NCBI RefSeq assembly: GCF_905171765.1 | Contig: NC_053392.1 | Span: forward strand, 444,692,837-444,756,836 | Length of the DNA: 64,000 nucleotides | Origin: Bufo bufo | Lineage: Eukaryota > Chordata > Amphibia > Anura > Bufonidae | Direction of reading: 5' to 3' | Shown: positions 1-8,988 of the stretch, in pieces | Position numbering within the stretch: the first letter of the stretch is position 1 | Layout of the letters: each line of letters opens with the position of its first letter | Position numbers and translations under genes: made by a program | Notes under the pieces: generated by a model | Told to the model about the DNA's origin: nothing | Seen by the model: the letters and a program-made list of their open reading frames with translations, nothing else | The model's database searches: none

Positions 1-818
1 TCAGTATATCATCTGCGTACATACTTATCTTATCAGCGGTACCCTTCATACCAAAACTGGAGATCCCCTCATCGGATCTAATTTTAACTGCCACTGGTTC
101 TATAAACAAAGCAAACAGTAAAGGGGACATCCCTGTCTTGTGCCTCTATGCAGCTCCATTTGTTCCGACCATACTCCATTGATGTTAATTTTGGCTTTGG
201 GATGGTTATAAAGGGTTTGGACCCATTTGATAAAATAGTTGCCCATATTCATCCTATGCATCACTTTCCAGAGATATTCCCACTCCACCCTGTCGAACGC
301 CTTCTCAGCATCTAATGACAGGATGGAGCGGGAACCACCCCCTGACCAACCTGAATATTCAAAAAAGCTCGACGTAAGCTGGATTGTACCAGTCTCTTAG
401 GGATGAATCCAGTCTGGTCTGGGTGGATTAGCCTATTGATAACTCCCTTTAGTCTGTTAGCATTATTTTTGCACAGATTTTATAGTCTGTATTTAAGAGA
501 GAGATCGGGTGGTACGCACGATCTCTCTCTCATCCTTTCCTTTTTTTAGAATGAGGGTGAAAACTGCTTCAGATAGAGATGCAGGCAGCTGACCTGTCTG
601 ATAGGAGTTATTTAAAACCTGCAATAACATTGGCAGGATTGTGTCCCCATGCTGACAGTAAATTTCAAACGGGAGCCCGTCGGTCCCTGAGGAAGAATTT
701 CCCCGAATGGTCCCGATAGCCTCAGATAGTTCCTTTAAATCTATAGGCCGATTTAATATTTTACACTCCTGCTCTGTTAATTTAGAGAGATTGATATTCT
801 CCAGGAATTTATCAATAT
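1..818 (-). pseudogene. L1-type LINE ORF2, reverse transcriptase part (3' piece of a split element)
   Basis: Reading the minus strand, this segment encodes the palm of a LINE reverse transcriptase. A stretch near 690-640 reads GTDGLPFEIY, near 165-120 HRGTRQGCPL, and the catalytic box MYADDIL lies at about 5-22, cut by the window edge. This order and spacing match L1/Tx1 ORF2 proteins. The frame is broken by indels (for example near 300-480), so it is a pseudogene. It is the same copy as 7855-8198 and 14441-15305: removing the inserted elements restores the order endonuclease, linker, RT. The remaining RT and C-terminal domain must lie upstream of base 1 in plus coordinates. Confidence 0.85.
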
Positions 819-914
819 TAGTGATGAGCGGGAGGTGCCATATTCGATTTCGCGATATTTCACGAATATTCGATTGAATATTCGTCGAGATCGAATATTC
901 GTCATTATTCTATT

Positions 915-1085
915 TGTGGTCACGGCTGCGGATGCGAAGACCTTGTGTAGAAGAGGGGGACAGGCCTGCCCTGTTTCCTTACCTCATACCTGGACCTAAT
1001 GGCTGGTGGTGTGCCCTTAGCCATGAACACGGGTAGGCCTATAAGGTGGCATACCCTGGTAGAAGTAGAAAAATGAGGGAGGGTG
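915..1085 (-). repeat. Ngaro split direct repeat B2 (3' end)
   Basis: This is the outer copy of block B and forms the 3' boundary of the element against the AT-rich hAT arm. It differs from B1 at a few positions, such as ACACGGG versus ACGCGGG. Confidence 0.75.
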
Positions 1086-1091
1086 GGAGGG

Positions 1092-1193
1092 GCACAGATA
1101 GCTCACGGGCAAGGAGAGACGGATGCCGTGGCTATTTAAAGGCACCTCCACCCCTCCCACAAATGGAGGCTGACATGTCAGCCTTAACTACTT
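1092..1193 (-). repeat. Ngaro split direct repeat A2
   Basis: This is the second copy of block A, also 102 bp, lying between B1 and B2. That nested position distinguishes split direct repeats from ordinary LTRs. Confidence 0.8.
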
Positions 1194-1360
1194 GTGGTCA
1201 CGGCTGCGGATGCGAAGACCTTGTGTAGAAGATGGGGACAGGCCTGCCCTATTTACTTACCTCATACCTGGACTTAATGGCTGGTGGTGTGCCCTTAGCC
1301 ATGAACGCGGGTAGGCCTATAAGGGGGCAAAGAACAAGCCAGGTAGTGTAGAAAAGGGAG
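1194..1360 (-). repeat. Ngaro split direct repeat B1
   Basis: Block B begins GTGGTCACGGCTGCGG on the plus strand and matches 915-1085 closely for its first 130 bases, then more loosely. It lies just downstream of the recombinase gene. An AATAAA polyadenylation signal (TTTATT on the plus strand) lies at 1361-1366. Confidence 0.75.
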
Positions 1361-1380
1361 TTTATTGTACATGCAGAACG

Positions 1381-2300
1381 TCATAAAACCAGACTACAGA
1401 AGGCCTTGGATATCTCTCGGTGTGGATTCGGAATGTACTGCCCGTAGCATGCAGAGTGCCAGCGACCCATTTTTTGGATGATGTGAGCTGTGACATTATG
1501 CTTTGATGCTGCGGATACAGCCCCAATGCGGAAGGAATGCCCCGAAATGGTTTTTGGATCATGACCTAAACCCGCCACTAGGGAACGGATGTGCGAAATG
1601 AACTGGGATGACATGATGGATCTGACTTTAAAGGGAAGCAATGTGCTGTCTCGGGCCGAATCGCCCAACACCGCCACAGCTGCTGGAAGACCTGGATCGG
1701 GCACCATTCGTTGAAAGTGGGGAAGTACCTGATCCCCACTGGTGGACCGACTTGGGATGTCTTAGATGAAGCGAGGTACAGGATGAACTGGTCGCCCTGC
1801 CGGACCAGCTGGCCCCTAGTTAAGCCTTTGGCTTTAGCAGAGGAGCTGGTGAATTCCCCTGGCCGCAAAAAAACATAAAAGCTGAGGTACATGGCCGCTT
1901 TGATCACGGTACTAGCAAGGAGCCCAAAAGGATTACCATCTAGGGAGGTGGATAACTTCCTGAAGAGCTCTCCTGACACCGGCTGTCTGAGAGAGATTGG
2001 ACCCCTGCTACTTTTTTGAATGCCCCTAAGGGTGGCTTTTATCGGCTGTGACAGGAAAATCGACCTACAGTCCGGATCTTCTAATGAGAGGAAATGCTGT
2101 ACCCCGGCCAGGTATAGCTTTATGGAATTGTAGGACAGTTTGAGCTCCAAATGGCAGTATGCCAAGAAAGCCATGATGTATGCCGTCTTGCCGGTATCAT
2201 GTCTTGGGTGAAGGAGCGTGAACTTGTGGAACACATTCCAGCCTGTTCTATAGTTCCTGGACGTGTTGACCGATAAAGAATTTCTCACCAGACTTTTTGC
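1381..2300 (-). pseudogene. Ngaro tyrosine recombinase (frameshifted)
   Basis: This region encodes a phage-integrase-fold recombinase that would insert circular element DNA by strand exchange. The N-terminal half (2300-1700) contains the helical core-binding part, with a segment reading SFYVFLRPGEF that holds the first catalytic arginine. The C-terminal part reads in another frame and contains HSFRIGAVSAASK (catalytic H and R), KMGRWHS and the nucleophile context YGQYI. The two halves overlap in different frames near 1580-1700, so at least one indel separates them. It lies directly after RNase H with no methyltransferase domain. The catalytic residues I can see are intact, and only the frame is broken. 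Confidence 0.8.
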
Positions 2301-3531
2301 TGAATCAATGAACGATTTTAATCCAAAATGAGAGTTTGGAACGCAGGAGGGGATAGACCCACTTGGTCCGCCTCCGCATTGCCTGGAAAAAATCATGAAA
2401 ACTAAATCGTGACAAGGCATCTGCGGCGATATTTTGTTTACCCTCGATATGCCTGCAAGTGACATGAAAATTGTGACAGAGGGAAAGCCAGACCAACCTA
2501 CGGACAAATGACATGATGAATGGAGATTTTGATCTGCCTTTGGCGATCATGTCTACCACCGCCTGATTATCCGTGACGAAAACTACAGATGAATTGGCCC
2601 ATTGACTGCCCCAAACTTGAGCCGCCGCTACAATGGGGTACACCTCTAGTAAAGGGGAAGATTTTAAAGCTTGCTGCACAGAAGACACCTCTGGGGGCCA
2701 GGGACCAGCGAACCACTAACTCCCGCTGATTGCTGCGTAACCTGCAGAGGCCGCGGCGTCCGTGAAGATCGTGGCTGATGTGGGACGCCATAGTGGAACA
2801 AACATGGAGACACCGTTCCAGCTGGCGAGGAACGTGTCCCACATTGCTAAATCCGCGATCGCTTGGCTGTCTAGGCAGATGAGACTATCCTGCTCGGGGG
2901 CTGATGGAAGCAGCTGTAGCAACCGGGAGGTGAAAGCTCTGCCCTGCGGCATGATCCTAGTAGCAAAGTTCAACATACCCAGCAAAGATTGTAACTCAAC
3001 TTTAGTGAAACGCCTGGAGCCTGCTGCCTTGGAGATCTCTTCCCGGATTTTGGCAAGCTTCTCCTCCGGAAGCCTAGCTTGCATTTTAACGGAGTCCAAC
3101 ACTATCCCTAGAAAGGTAATTACCGTTGAAGGGCCTTCTACCTTTGAAGAGGCGACGGGAACATTGAGCTCAGAGAAGATCCGGAGAAGGGACCTGAGCT
3201 TGCTGGGTCTGTTACCTGGGGGGATTCAACCAACAGGAAATCATCCAGGTAATGGATGACCAGCGGGCAATCGCAGCAGTTGACTAGAATCCAATGCAGA
3301 GCTTGCGCAAATTGATCAAACAGTCAGGGGCTGCTCTTGGATCCGAAGGTCAGATGGCTAGCAAAATAATAAAGATTTTGCCATTTAATGCCATACCACC
3401 TCCAGAGCTGCGGGTGAATGGGGAGCAATTTGAACGCGTCTGCGATATCCGCCTTGGATAGCCAAGCCCCTCTGCCCACCTGGAGAATGAGCTGTATGGC
3501 TTCATCCACTGAGGATTACCTCATGGAGAAC
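2301..3531 (-). pseudogene. Ngaro pol, 3' part: RT palm, connection and RNase H
   Basis: Read on the minus strand, 3509-3324 gives the RT segment LSKADIADAFKLLPIHP (motif A). The polymerase motif YLDDF is at 3251-3238. Then 3102-2716 gives the thumb and connection and enters RNase H with FTDAAASAGYAA. RNase H continues in another frame (2688-2305) with VFVTDNQAVVDMI and EGKQNIAADALSR. Frameshifts separate the pieces near 3290 and 2715. The solo LTR at 3532 cuts the RT between the fingers and motif A. Domain order matches Ngaro and DIRS pol. Confidence 0.8.
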
Positions 3532-4361
3532 TGTAGTGTACGGGAACTGTAATACCCGTCACTACCAAAGGTCACTTGGTGTGCTGTCGTCCCTCCTAAT
3601 TATGGGGAAGTTGTTATGTCAGTTTTATAAAATGTCATGTAATGTAATGCATGTATTTCCCTGTTGCTATGAAACTTGCAAGTACAGGCCGGCTAGGGGT
3701 GTCATTCCAGCTCTTAGGCATTAGAGGGAGCTAGGGAGCCCTAGTTTATATAAGGGCCAGACAAGGAAGGGAAAGTCAGTGTAACCTGATCTAGTGTGGA
3801 GTGCAGAGGTCAGTCTAGACCACAGCTCAGAAGTTTCTAGAGCCTGAGGAAGTTTCCAGAAGCTGAGAGAGACAGAGGCAAAGATCAGGAAAGCCAGAGG
3901 TACTCAGAAAGACAGAGGAGGTACTTATAAAGCTATAGCCAAGGATATAAAGCCAGAACTAGGTTAATGGGCCTTGGTGAAGAATTGCTGTATTCCAGGA
4001 TCAGACAGAATTAGAGTGCAAGCTCCTGTGCTGCAAGTCCTGTGTTCAACACTCTGTAATTACCCTGCTGTACTGAATTGCCTGCATCGACCGAATTGCA
4101 AAATCGACTGTATGCTGAGGAACTGCGTTTCCAATATTGTCTCTGCCTGCAAACTACTAAAGTTGAAGTTCTGTTTTAACACCACGTTTCCTCAAATTAT
4201 TCCTGCATCCGCAAACGGCGTGCCACCGTTTACTTGGCACTGGCGTCACAAACTATTCCTTACCTATACCTGCCCTTGCAGAGAGTCAGCTGTACCAGGT
4301 TAGTGTACATTGCACTACATCACCCAGAAACACCTACTACACACAACTTGAGTACACTGCA
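3532..4361 (+). mobile_element. Solo LTR inserted in the Ngaro RT
   Basis: This 830-bp segment begins TGTAGTGTAC and ends GTACACTGCA, giving TG...CA ends with a short inverted match. It is flanked by GAAC at 3528-3531 and 4362-4365. Excising it with one GAAC restores the Ngaro RT reading. A TATA-like TTTATATAAG at 3745-3754 suggests a plus-strand promoter, opposite to Ngaro. No internal retroviral or gypsy genes are present, so it is probably a recombined solo LTR. The family is not recognised. Confidence 0.75.
3745..3754 (+). promoter_or_regulatory. TATA box of the solo LTR
   Basis: TTTATATAAG sits about 215 bp inside the LTR and is followed by G-rich transcribed-looking sequence. It fits the promoter of an LTR retroelement. 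No transcription evidence is available. Confidence 0.5.
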
Positions 4362-4722
4362 GAACTCTTCGGAGGGGATCAGAAAATTTAAACTCAGGAT
4401 GACGGAACCATGAGGCGCAGAAAGATCATAAATGAGACGTTTTTTATTTGAGAACTTTTTTGCCACAATTCCGATAGGGCTGACCCTCCAAGAATCAAAG
4501 GGGACAGTGGAAAATGGCCCTATGAGGAATCCTTTCTCCAGCTCCGATTGTATGAGGCCTCCTACCAAGTCGGGATCCTTGGCTGCTGAGAGGAGATTGG
4601 GACCCTCCCAGGTGGACTGGGGAAGTGCGACCAGACCCGTATGAAAACCCTCTGAAAACCCTACTGTGAGAAACTGAACAAAACGGGGATTGGGATGGTT
4701 GTGTAGGAGAGTTGCCAAGAGA
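4362..4722 (-). pseudogene. Ngaro pol, 5' part: RT fingers
   Basis: The minus-strand frame includes RVSPIGIVAKKFSNKKRLIYD, which corresponds to the RT fingers, followed by SLNFLIPSEEF. The last residue (PSEEF) joins directly to the frame beyond the LTR once one 4-bp duplication is removed. This confirms that 4362-4722 and 2301-3531 were a single gene. Upstream it meets the gag region at about 4740. Confidence 0.75.
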
Positions 4723-4739
4723 TGTACGTTGACTCCGAC

Positions 4740-5955
4740 TAGTCAGGAGGTCCTGGAGGAACGCTGAGGGCATGTTGTGATGGGGTGGGCTCTTAAGCAA
4801 CCAGAGCAAATGTGCAGGGCTCGACATTTATTATAATTACATATGGCCAAGTTGTAATTGTCGCACAATTGACTATTACCCAGGAAAACTATGGGGCGGC
4901 CTAATTTGTCGGTGGATGGAGTGGGTCTTTGTGCGAAACTGGAGGCGCTGGGAAGGAACCTGCCCTGGGAGACGGGAGGGACCAATCTGACGAGTGGAGG
5001 ATGGAATTGCACGACACACAAGCTGGCGCCTTGAGACCAGCAAAATGGCGACAAAAGAGCTCCATGTCCATGGATGCCCAATTGGTGGTGTGGTGGAACT
5101 GGGCCAGAGTGGCGGCCGCCTTGGCCGAAAACAAGCGATGATAATCATAGAAGGCGTGTCCGCCATACTTGTGGCCCAGATCCGTGACCCTGTACAGGTA
5201 GGTGTCCAATTCCTCCCGTCTTCCAGGGCAGGCGGAGCAGATGATGTCCCTATATAAGCTGAAGGCCAGGACAAATTCGGGGATGGATAATTTTTTGTTG
5301 AGGCAGACGTCCCTGGCTTTTAGAGTGATGGAAACGTCGCCGCACGCGATGGTCCTATATTTGCGATGGTGTCATGGGTAGCAATGAGAATGCTAGCTAA
5401 ATTTACGTTCCTGCTGTCTAGAATATCCCTTCTAATGTTATATGGGACAAAGTGTGCTGGAGCTACCTCAGGTGTGAATGACGCCCTACCTGGGGAATGG
5501 GAACACAAAGCAGTGACCAATAGAACCGGAGGGATGGAGGGACTAGGTGACAGCCCTCTGGATTCTACCGTAACCAGTCTGGCCTGCATATCCGAGACGG
5601 AAGTGGCAATGTTATTGATCATGGCATGCAACTGTGCCAATGATAGCTAAATCGTTGATATGGGCACTTGATCCGCTGGAGGGGCCGTGGGCTCGGACAC
5701 CAAGAGTCGGTATAGCTCCGCCTTCCGAGCCGATGCAGGGTAACAAATCCCTCGGCTGTTGAGCTCTTTGATTAATTTTGGAATGGTCCAACTCCTGAGT
5801 GACATGGTGCTGCCGTGGGCGGAAGCGGAAGAGTCACGGATGGATAAGAACTCCTCGTGGTCCGATAGATGGGACATACTGTTGGAGTGAGAAATGATGA
5901 CAGAGTTAAAGGTCGGCCGACCCTGGAGTAAATAGTGCCCCGTGATGGTGGACAA
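4740..5955 (-). pseudogene. Ngaro gag-like gene with SAP-like and zinc-finger parts
   Basis: Three frame blocks on the minus strand make up this region. The first (from 5955, first ATG near 5877) includes WTIPKLIKELNSRGICYPAS followed by RKAELYRLL, which resembles a SAP-like helix-turn-helix. The second (5640-5320) contains NIRRDILDSRNVNLASILIA. The third (5209-4901) contains YGGHAFYDYHRLFSAK and FCRHFAG. A cysteine/histidine cluster near 4870-4770 (CNYNKCRALHICSGCLRAH) looks like the zinc-knuckle module of Ngaro and DIRS gags. Frameshifts separate the blocks. This ORF would supply the nucleic-acid-binding structural protein. The SAP comparison is by eye only. Confidence 0.65.
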
Positions 5956-6239
5956 TTTATTTTTTGTGCTGGTGCAGACCGGAGTGTGAGCGCTTACCTG
6001 TGTGGACCTGAAAAAGAAAGTGACAGCTGGCGATTATGACGTGACTTAACCGTGGAGGGAGTGTACTGTGAAAAAGAGGTGCGCACCGAAGTAAGAATGA
6101 CTAGACGGTACCTGAAGAATGACCCTGGAAAAACAAAGGAGCAACCACAACTGGCCCCGGACCTGAAGTGTACAGGACGATGATGTTAGTACACATGAGG
6201 CTGGGAGAGAGGTATCGAGAAAATTGCCTTTTTTTTTTT

Positions 6240-6610
6240 TTTTTCTTAAACGTAAGCCTGAAAACGACAGAATTATTGATTTAAAAACGTAAGCCCGCAT
6301 AATGTAAAAGGCAACAAAATTATCATCAGAGTTAAAAACGTAAACCTGGATGATGTGACAGGCCACATAATAAAATAAAACGTAAGCCCAACAACATAGC
6401 AGGCAACATAAATTATTGAATTAAAAACGTAAACCTGTAGAACGTAACAGGCAAGAAATTATACTCAGTTAAAAACGTGCACCTGGTTGACGTGACAGGC
6501 ATCATGTTAAATGAAAAAAACGTAAGGCCGGCAACGTAGCAGGCCACAGAAATTATGAATTAAAAACGTAAACCTGAATAACGTAACTGGCAACCAAAAT
6601 TATAACAGAG
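6240..6610. repeat. Minisatellite in the Ngaro leader
   Basis: About eight copies of a degenerate 40-50 bp unit carry the phrase AAAACGTAAACCTG followed by an AACGTAACAGGC-like half. The units alternate between CGTAAGCC and CGTAAACC forms. The array lies between A1 and gag, that is, in the 5' leader of the minus-strand transcript. Confidence 0.7.
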
Positions 6611-6752
6611 TTACCTGTGCGTTCGGCTGCAGCACGCCGGAGCAGCCTGTCAGTTGACGGGAGCAGCGGCCCCAGCATACTTATGGGTGGCTGGATACAC
6701 GTGTGTGTTGGCAACGTGAGCTAGGCGGGAAAAACAGCAGTAACTCCTCCTT

Positions 6753-6854
6753 GCACAGATAGCTCACGGGCAAGGAGGGACGCGTGCCCTGGCTATTTAA
6801 AGGCACCTCTGACCATCCCACAAATGCAGGCTGACATGTCAGCCTTAACTACTT
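6753..6854 (-). repeat. Ngaro split direct repeat A1 (5' end)
   Basis: This 102-bp block starts GCACAGATAGCTC on the plus strand and ends at CTACTT. It matches 1092-1193 along its length with scattered substitutions. It marks the 5' limit of the minus-strand Ngaro element and borders the AT-rich arm of the host hAT-like element. Confidence 0.8.
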
Positions 6855-7854
6855 ATCGCAAATATAATGCCATTTATTATTCGCGTATTGTGATTTTTCT
6901 TTTAACTGTATAAGGCAACTTTCCTATGGCTATGGCTAGGCTAATATGTGTATTTTACGAATATTCTCTATATTGCTATAACTTCGTCTTTTAGAATATT
7001 ACGAATATTCTAAAAAACAAAGTTATAGCAATATAACGAATATTCGTAAAATAAACATATAGACTGTAATTTAGCTAATATAGTGCTATAATTTTTTTTT
7101 TATAATTTTTTTTGCCTCTTCTGAACTTCAGTTTTGGAAAAAATGTACACTATTAAAAAAAAATACTATAGCACTATATTAGCTAAATTGCAGTCTATAT
7201 GTGTATTTTACGAATATATTTTCGCTATATTGCTATAACTTCATTTTTTAGAATATTCTGAATATTCTAAAAGACGAAGTTATAGCAATATAGCGAATAA
7301 ATTCGTTATTTAGAATATTCATCTGTTTTTTTTCCAATGTGTACTGTTATTCCACTTTGGCATACTGCTCCCCGACAAGCGTCCCCGTCACCATGGGAAC
7401 GCCTGTGGGTTACAATATACAATCGGATCTGAGTTTTCACGATCTCAGGGAAAACTCAGATCCGATGGTATTTTCTAACCCACAGGCGATCCCATGGTGA
7501 CGGGGACGCTTATCAGGGAGGAGTATGCGAACAACTGTACAGATAGGAAAAAAAATTAGCGAAAATTCTAAATAACGATTATATTCACTATATTGCTAAT
7601 ATTCGTTTTTTAGAATATTGGTCATTTTATTTTCCATATGAAAACATGATTCCTCCCTGCTTAAGTTGCTTGTGGGCCAATGACTTATTGACCCACAAGA
7701 AAGAAGCAGGGAGAAATCATGTTTTCAGGTGTTAAAAAATGACGAATATTCGATATAACGAATATATAGCACTATATTCGTAATATTTGCGAATTTACGA
7801 AGTTGCGATATTCGCGATTGATATTCGCTATTCGAATATTTGAGCTCAACACTA
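6855..7854. repeat. AT-rich palindromic arm of the hAT-like element
   Basis: This arm has no gene. It contains several inverted pairs: 6950-7060 around TATTGCTATAACTTCGT, 7080-7190 around ACTATAGCACTATATT, and 7375-7515, where a GC-rich arm with GATCTGAGTTTTC folds on its complement. The last pair resembles the arms of the big palindrome at 19550-26917, so similar foldback sequence occurs in different element types. Confidence 0.6.
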
Positions 7855-8198
7855 ATCAATAATCTTCATCATGCTGGTTTTTGTTATTTGTGTATAAGAT
7901 TTTATAATACTTGACAAATTCTCGCTCGATCTCCTCCGGGCTCGAGATCATCTCTCCATTTCCCATTTTGATATTTTTTATTCTGTTAATATTTTTTTGA
8001 TTTTGAATCAAAGATGACAAAAGGTTTCCTGGTTTCCCTGCTTGAGAGAAATATTTAGCTCCTGTGAAGAAGACCCTATGTTGTGATTTTTCATTTAAAT
8101 AATTTTTATACTCCAGTCTAGCTTCCTCAAAAAGTGATTGTACAGTAGTGGTGTTATTAAATAGCTCTCCCTGTAAGTGCTGGACCCTTTTTTTAAGA
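7855..8198 (-). pseudogene. L1-type LINE ORF2, linker between endonuclease and RT
   Basis: The minus strand reads KKRVQHLQGELFNN, then a basic helical region, then GAKYFSQAGKPGNLLSSLI, the typical L1 segment preceding RT. It ends QHDEDY at the hAT-like insertion. The Penelope complex borders it on the other side. The open frame here is intact for about 115 codons. Confidence 0.85.
8184..8198. repeat. 15-bp target duplication of the Penelope complex, left copy
   Basis: ACCCTTTTTTTAAGA at 8184-8198 is repeated exactly at 14441-14455. It flanks the whole 8199-14440 block and lies within the L1 KKRVQ coding sequence. Confidence 0.85.
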
Positions 8199-8455
8199 CA
8201 AACGTGAAGAGAGAGGAGAAAACGAGGCGGCACTGCCCCCACTGATGCGACCGCTGTATATGTCAGCTCTAGGCATGTGGTATAGGAATATCCGGTAGGT
8301 GGTGCTCAGCAATAGTAAGCGCAAGGCAAAGTTCACCATATAGGAAGGAGAGAATAACAAAGTTGCGGCACTCACCAGGATACAAGCGATGTCTTTATTG
8401 AAGCTTCCTTAGAAGTTGTAACATTGGGGATCCAGGGGCGGACACACTGTTGCAG

Positions 8456-8501
8456 GCGGCGACGGCCGTTTCGCGCGTGGGATCGCGCTTCCTCAGGCCG
8501 C
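8456..8501 (-). ncRNA. Hammerhead-like ribozyme motif, Penelope 3' terminal repeat
   Basis: The minus-strand RNA would read GCGGC (stem I), CUGAGGA (core), a GCGCG/CGCGC stem II, GAAAC (core), a CGGCCG self-complementary stem III, GUC at the cleavage site, then GCCGC closing stem I. One unpaired A follows CUGAGGA, a deviation from the textbook core. Short stem III hammerheads are known in Penelope-like elements and act as dimers. Activity is untested. Confidence 0.65.
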
Positions 8502-8988
8502 TCAATACGTCATGACGCAGGTAAACAATTTATAGAGGCGGGCAGGGGACGGCCGGCGCCGTCGGCCACAGCTGTTCACCCTCGGAGTGAAATGACATGT
8601 ATTAAAAATCTGGATCCAGCAGTGACATGTGTCTAAAATATGACAGTAATACAAGCACAAGAAATACAATTAGTATACCAATGTCCACAAGATGTGGAAC
8701 AGTAACATGGTTATAAATAAGTTCTATACAATATAATACAAAAAAATCTGTACTTATGATGATCGTGTAAACACAGGAGCGGCGCATAGCACCAGCATAA
8801 TTCAGAACCAACACAGGGTATGAGGCTGCATAACAACAAGCGACTCACAATAGGCAAAGGATAGGTAAAAGATACAAGGCAGGGGACAAGACCAGGGATG
8901 GAAAAATAAATGAATAGTGATAATAATAATTATACTAACGGGACAGAAACATGTGGGCGCGTACATAGGCACACTGAGCGCATTCAAA

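Larger units (their letters stand above)
915..6854 (-). mobile_element. Ngaro-type tyrosine-recombinase retrotransposon
   Basis: Minus-strand order is gag, RT, RNase H, tyrosine recombinase, with no methyltransferase-like domain between RNase H and recombinase. That order is typical of Ngaro rather than DIRS1. The ends are split direct repeats. Block A occurs at 6753-6854 (A1) and 1092-1193 (A2). Block B occurs at 1194-1360 (B1) and 915-1085 (B2). On the minus strand the order is A1, genes, B1, A2, B2, the Ngaro hallmark. No target duplication is visible, as expected for recombinase-mediated insertion. All genes carry frameshifts, and a solo LTR interrupts the RT. Confidence 0.85.
819..7854. 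mobile_element. hAT-like non-autonomous DNA transposon inserted in the L1 and carrying a Ngaro element
   Basis: The ends are inverted: TAGTGATGAGC at 819 and the complement of GCTCAACACTA ending at 7854. They fit the hAT terminal pattern TAGNG. The flanks are ATCAATAT (811-818) and ATCAATAA (7855-7862), an 8-bp target duplication with one mismatch, as hAT elements make. The outer parts (819-914, 6855-7854) are AT-rich, full of palindromes around ATATTCG, and have no coding capacity. About 5.9 kb of the interior is a later Ngaro insertion, so the original element was roughly 1.1 kb. The superfamily call rests on ends and duplication only. Confidence 0.7.

Noticed and set aside
6046..6366. 106-codon minus-strand frame in the Ngaro leader
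   Set aside because: It overlaps the CGTAAACCTG minisatellite and a T-rich tract and resembles no known protein.
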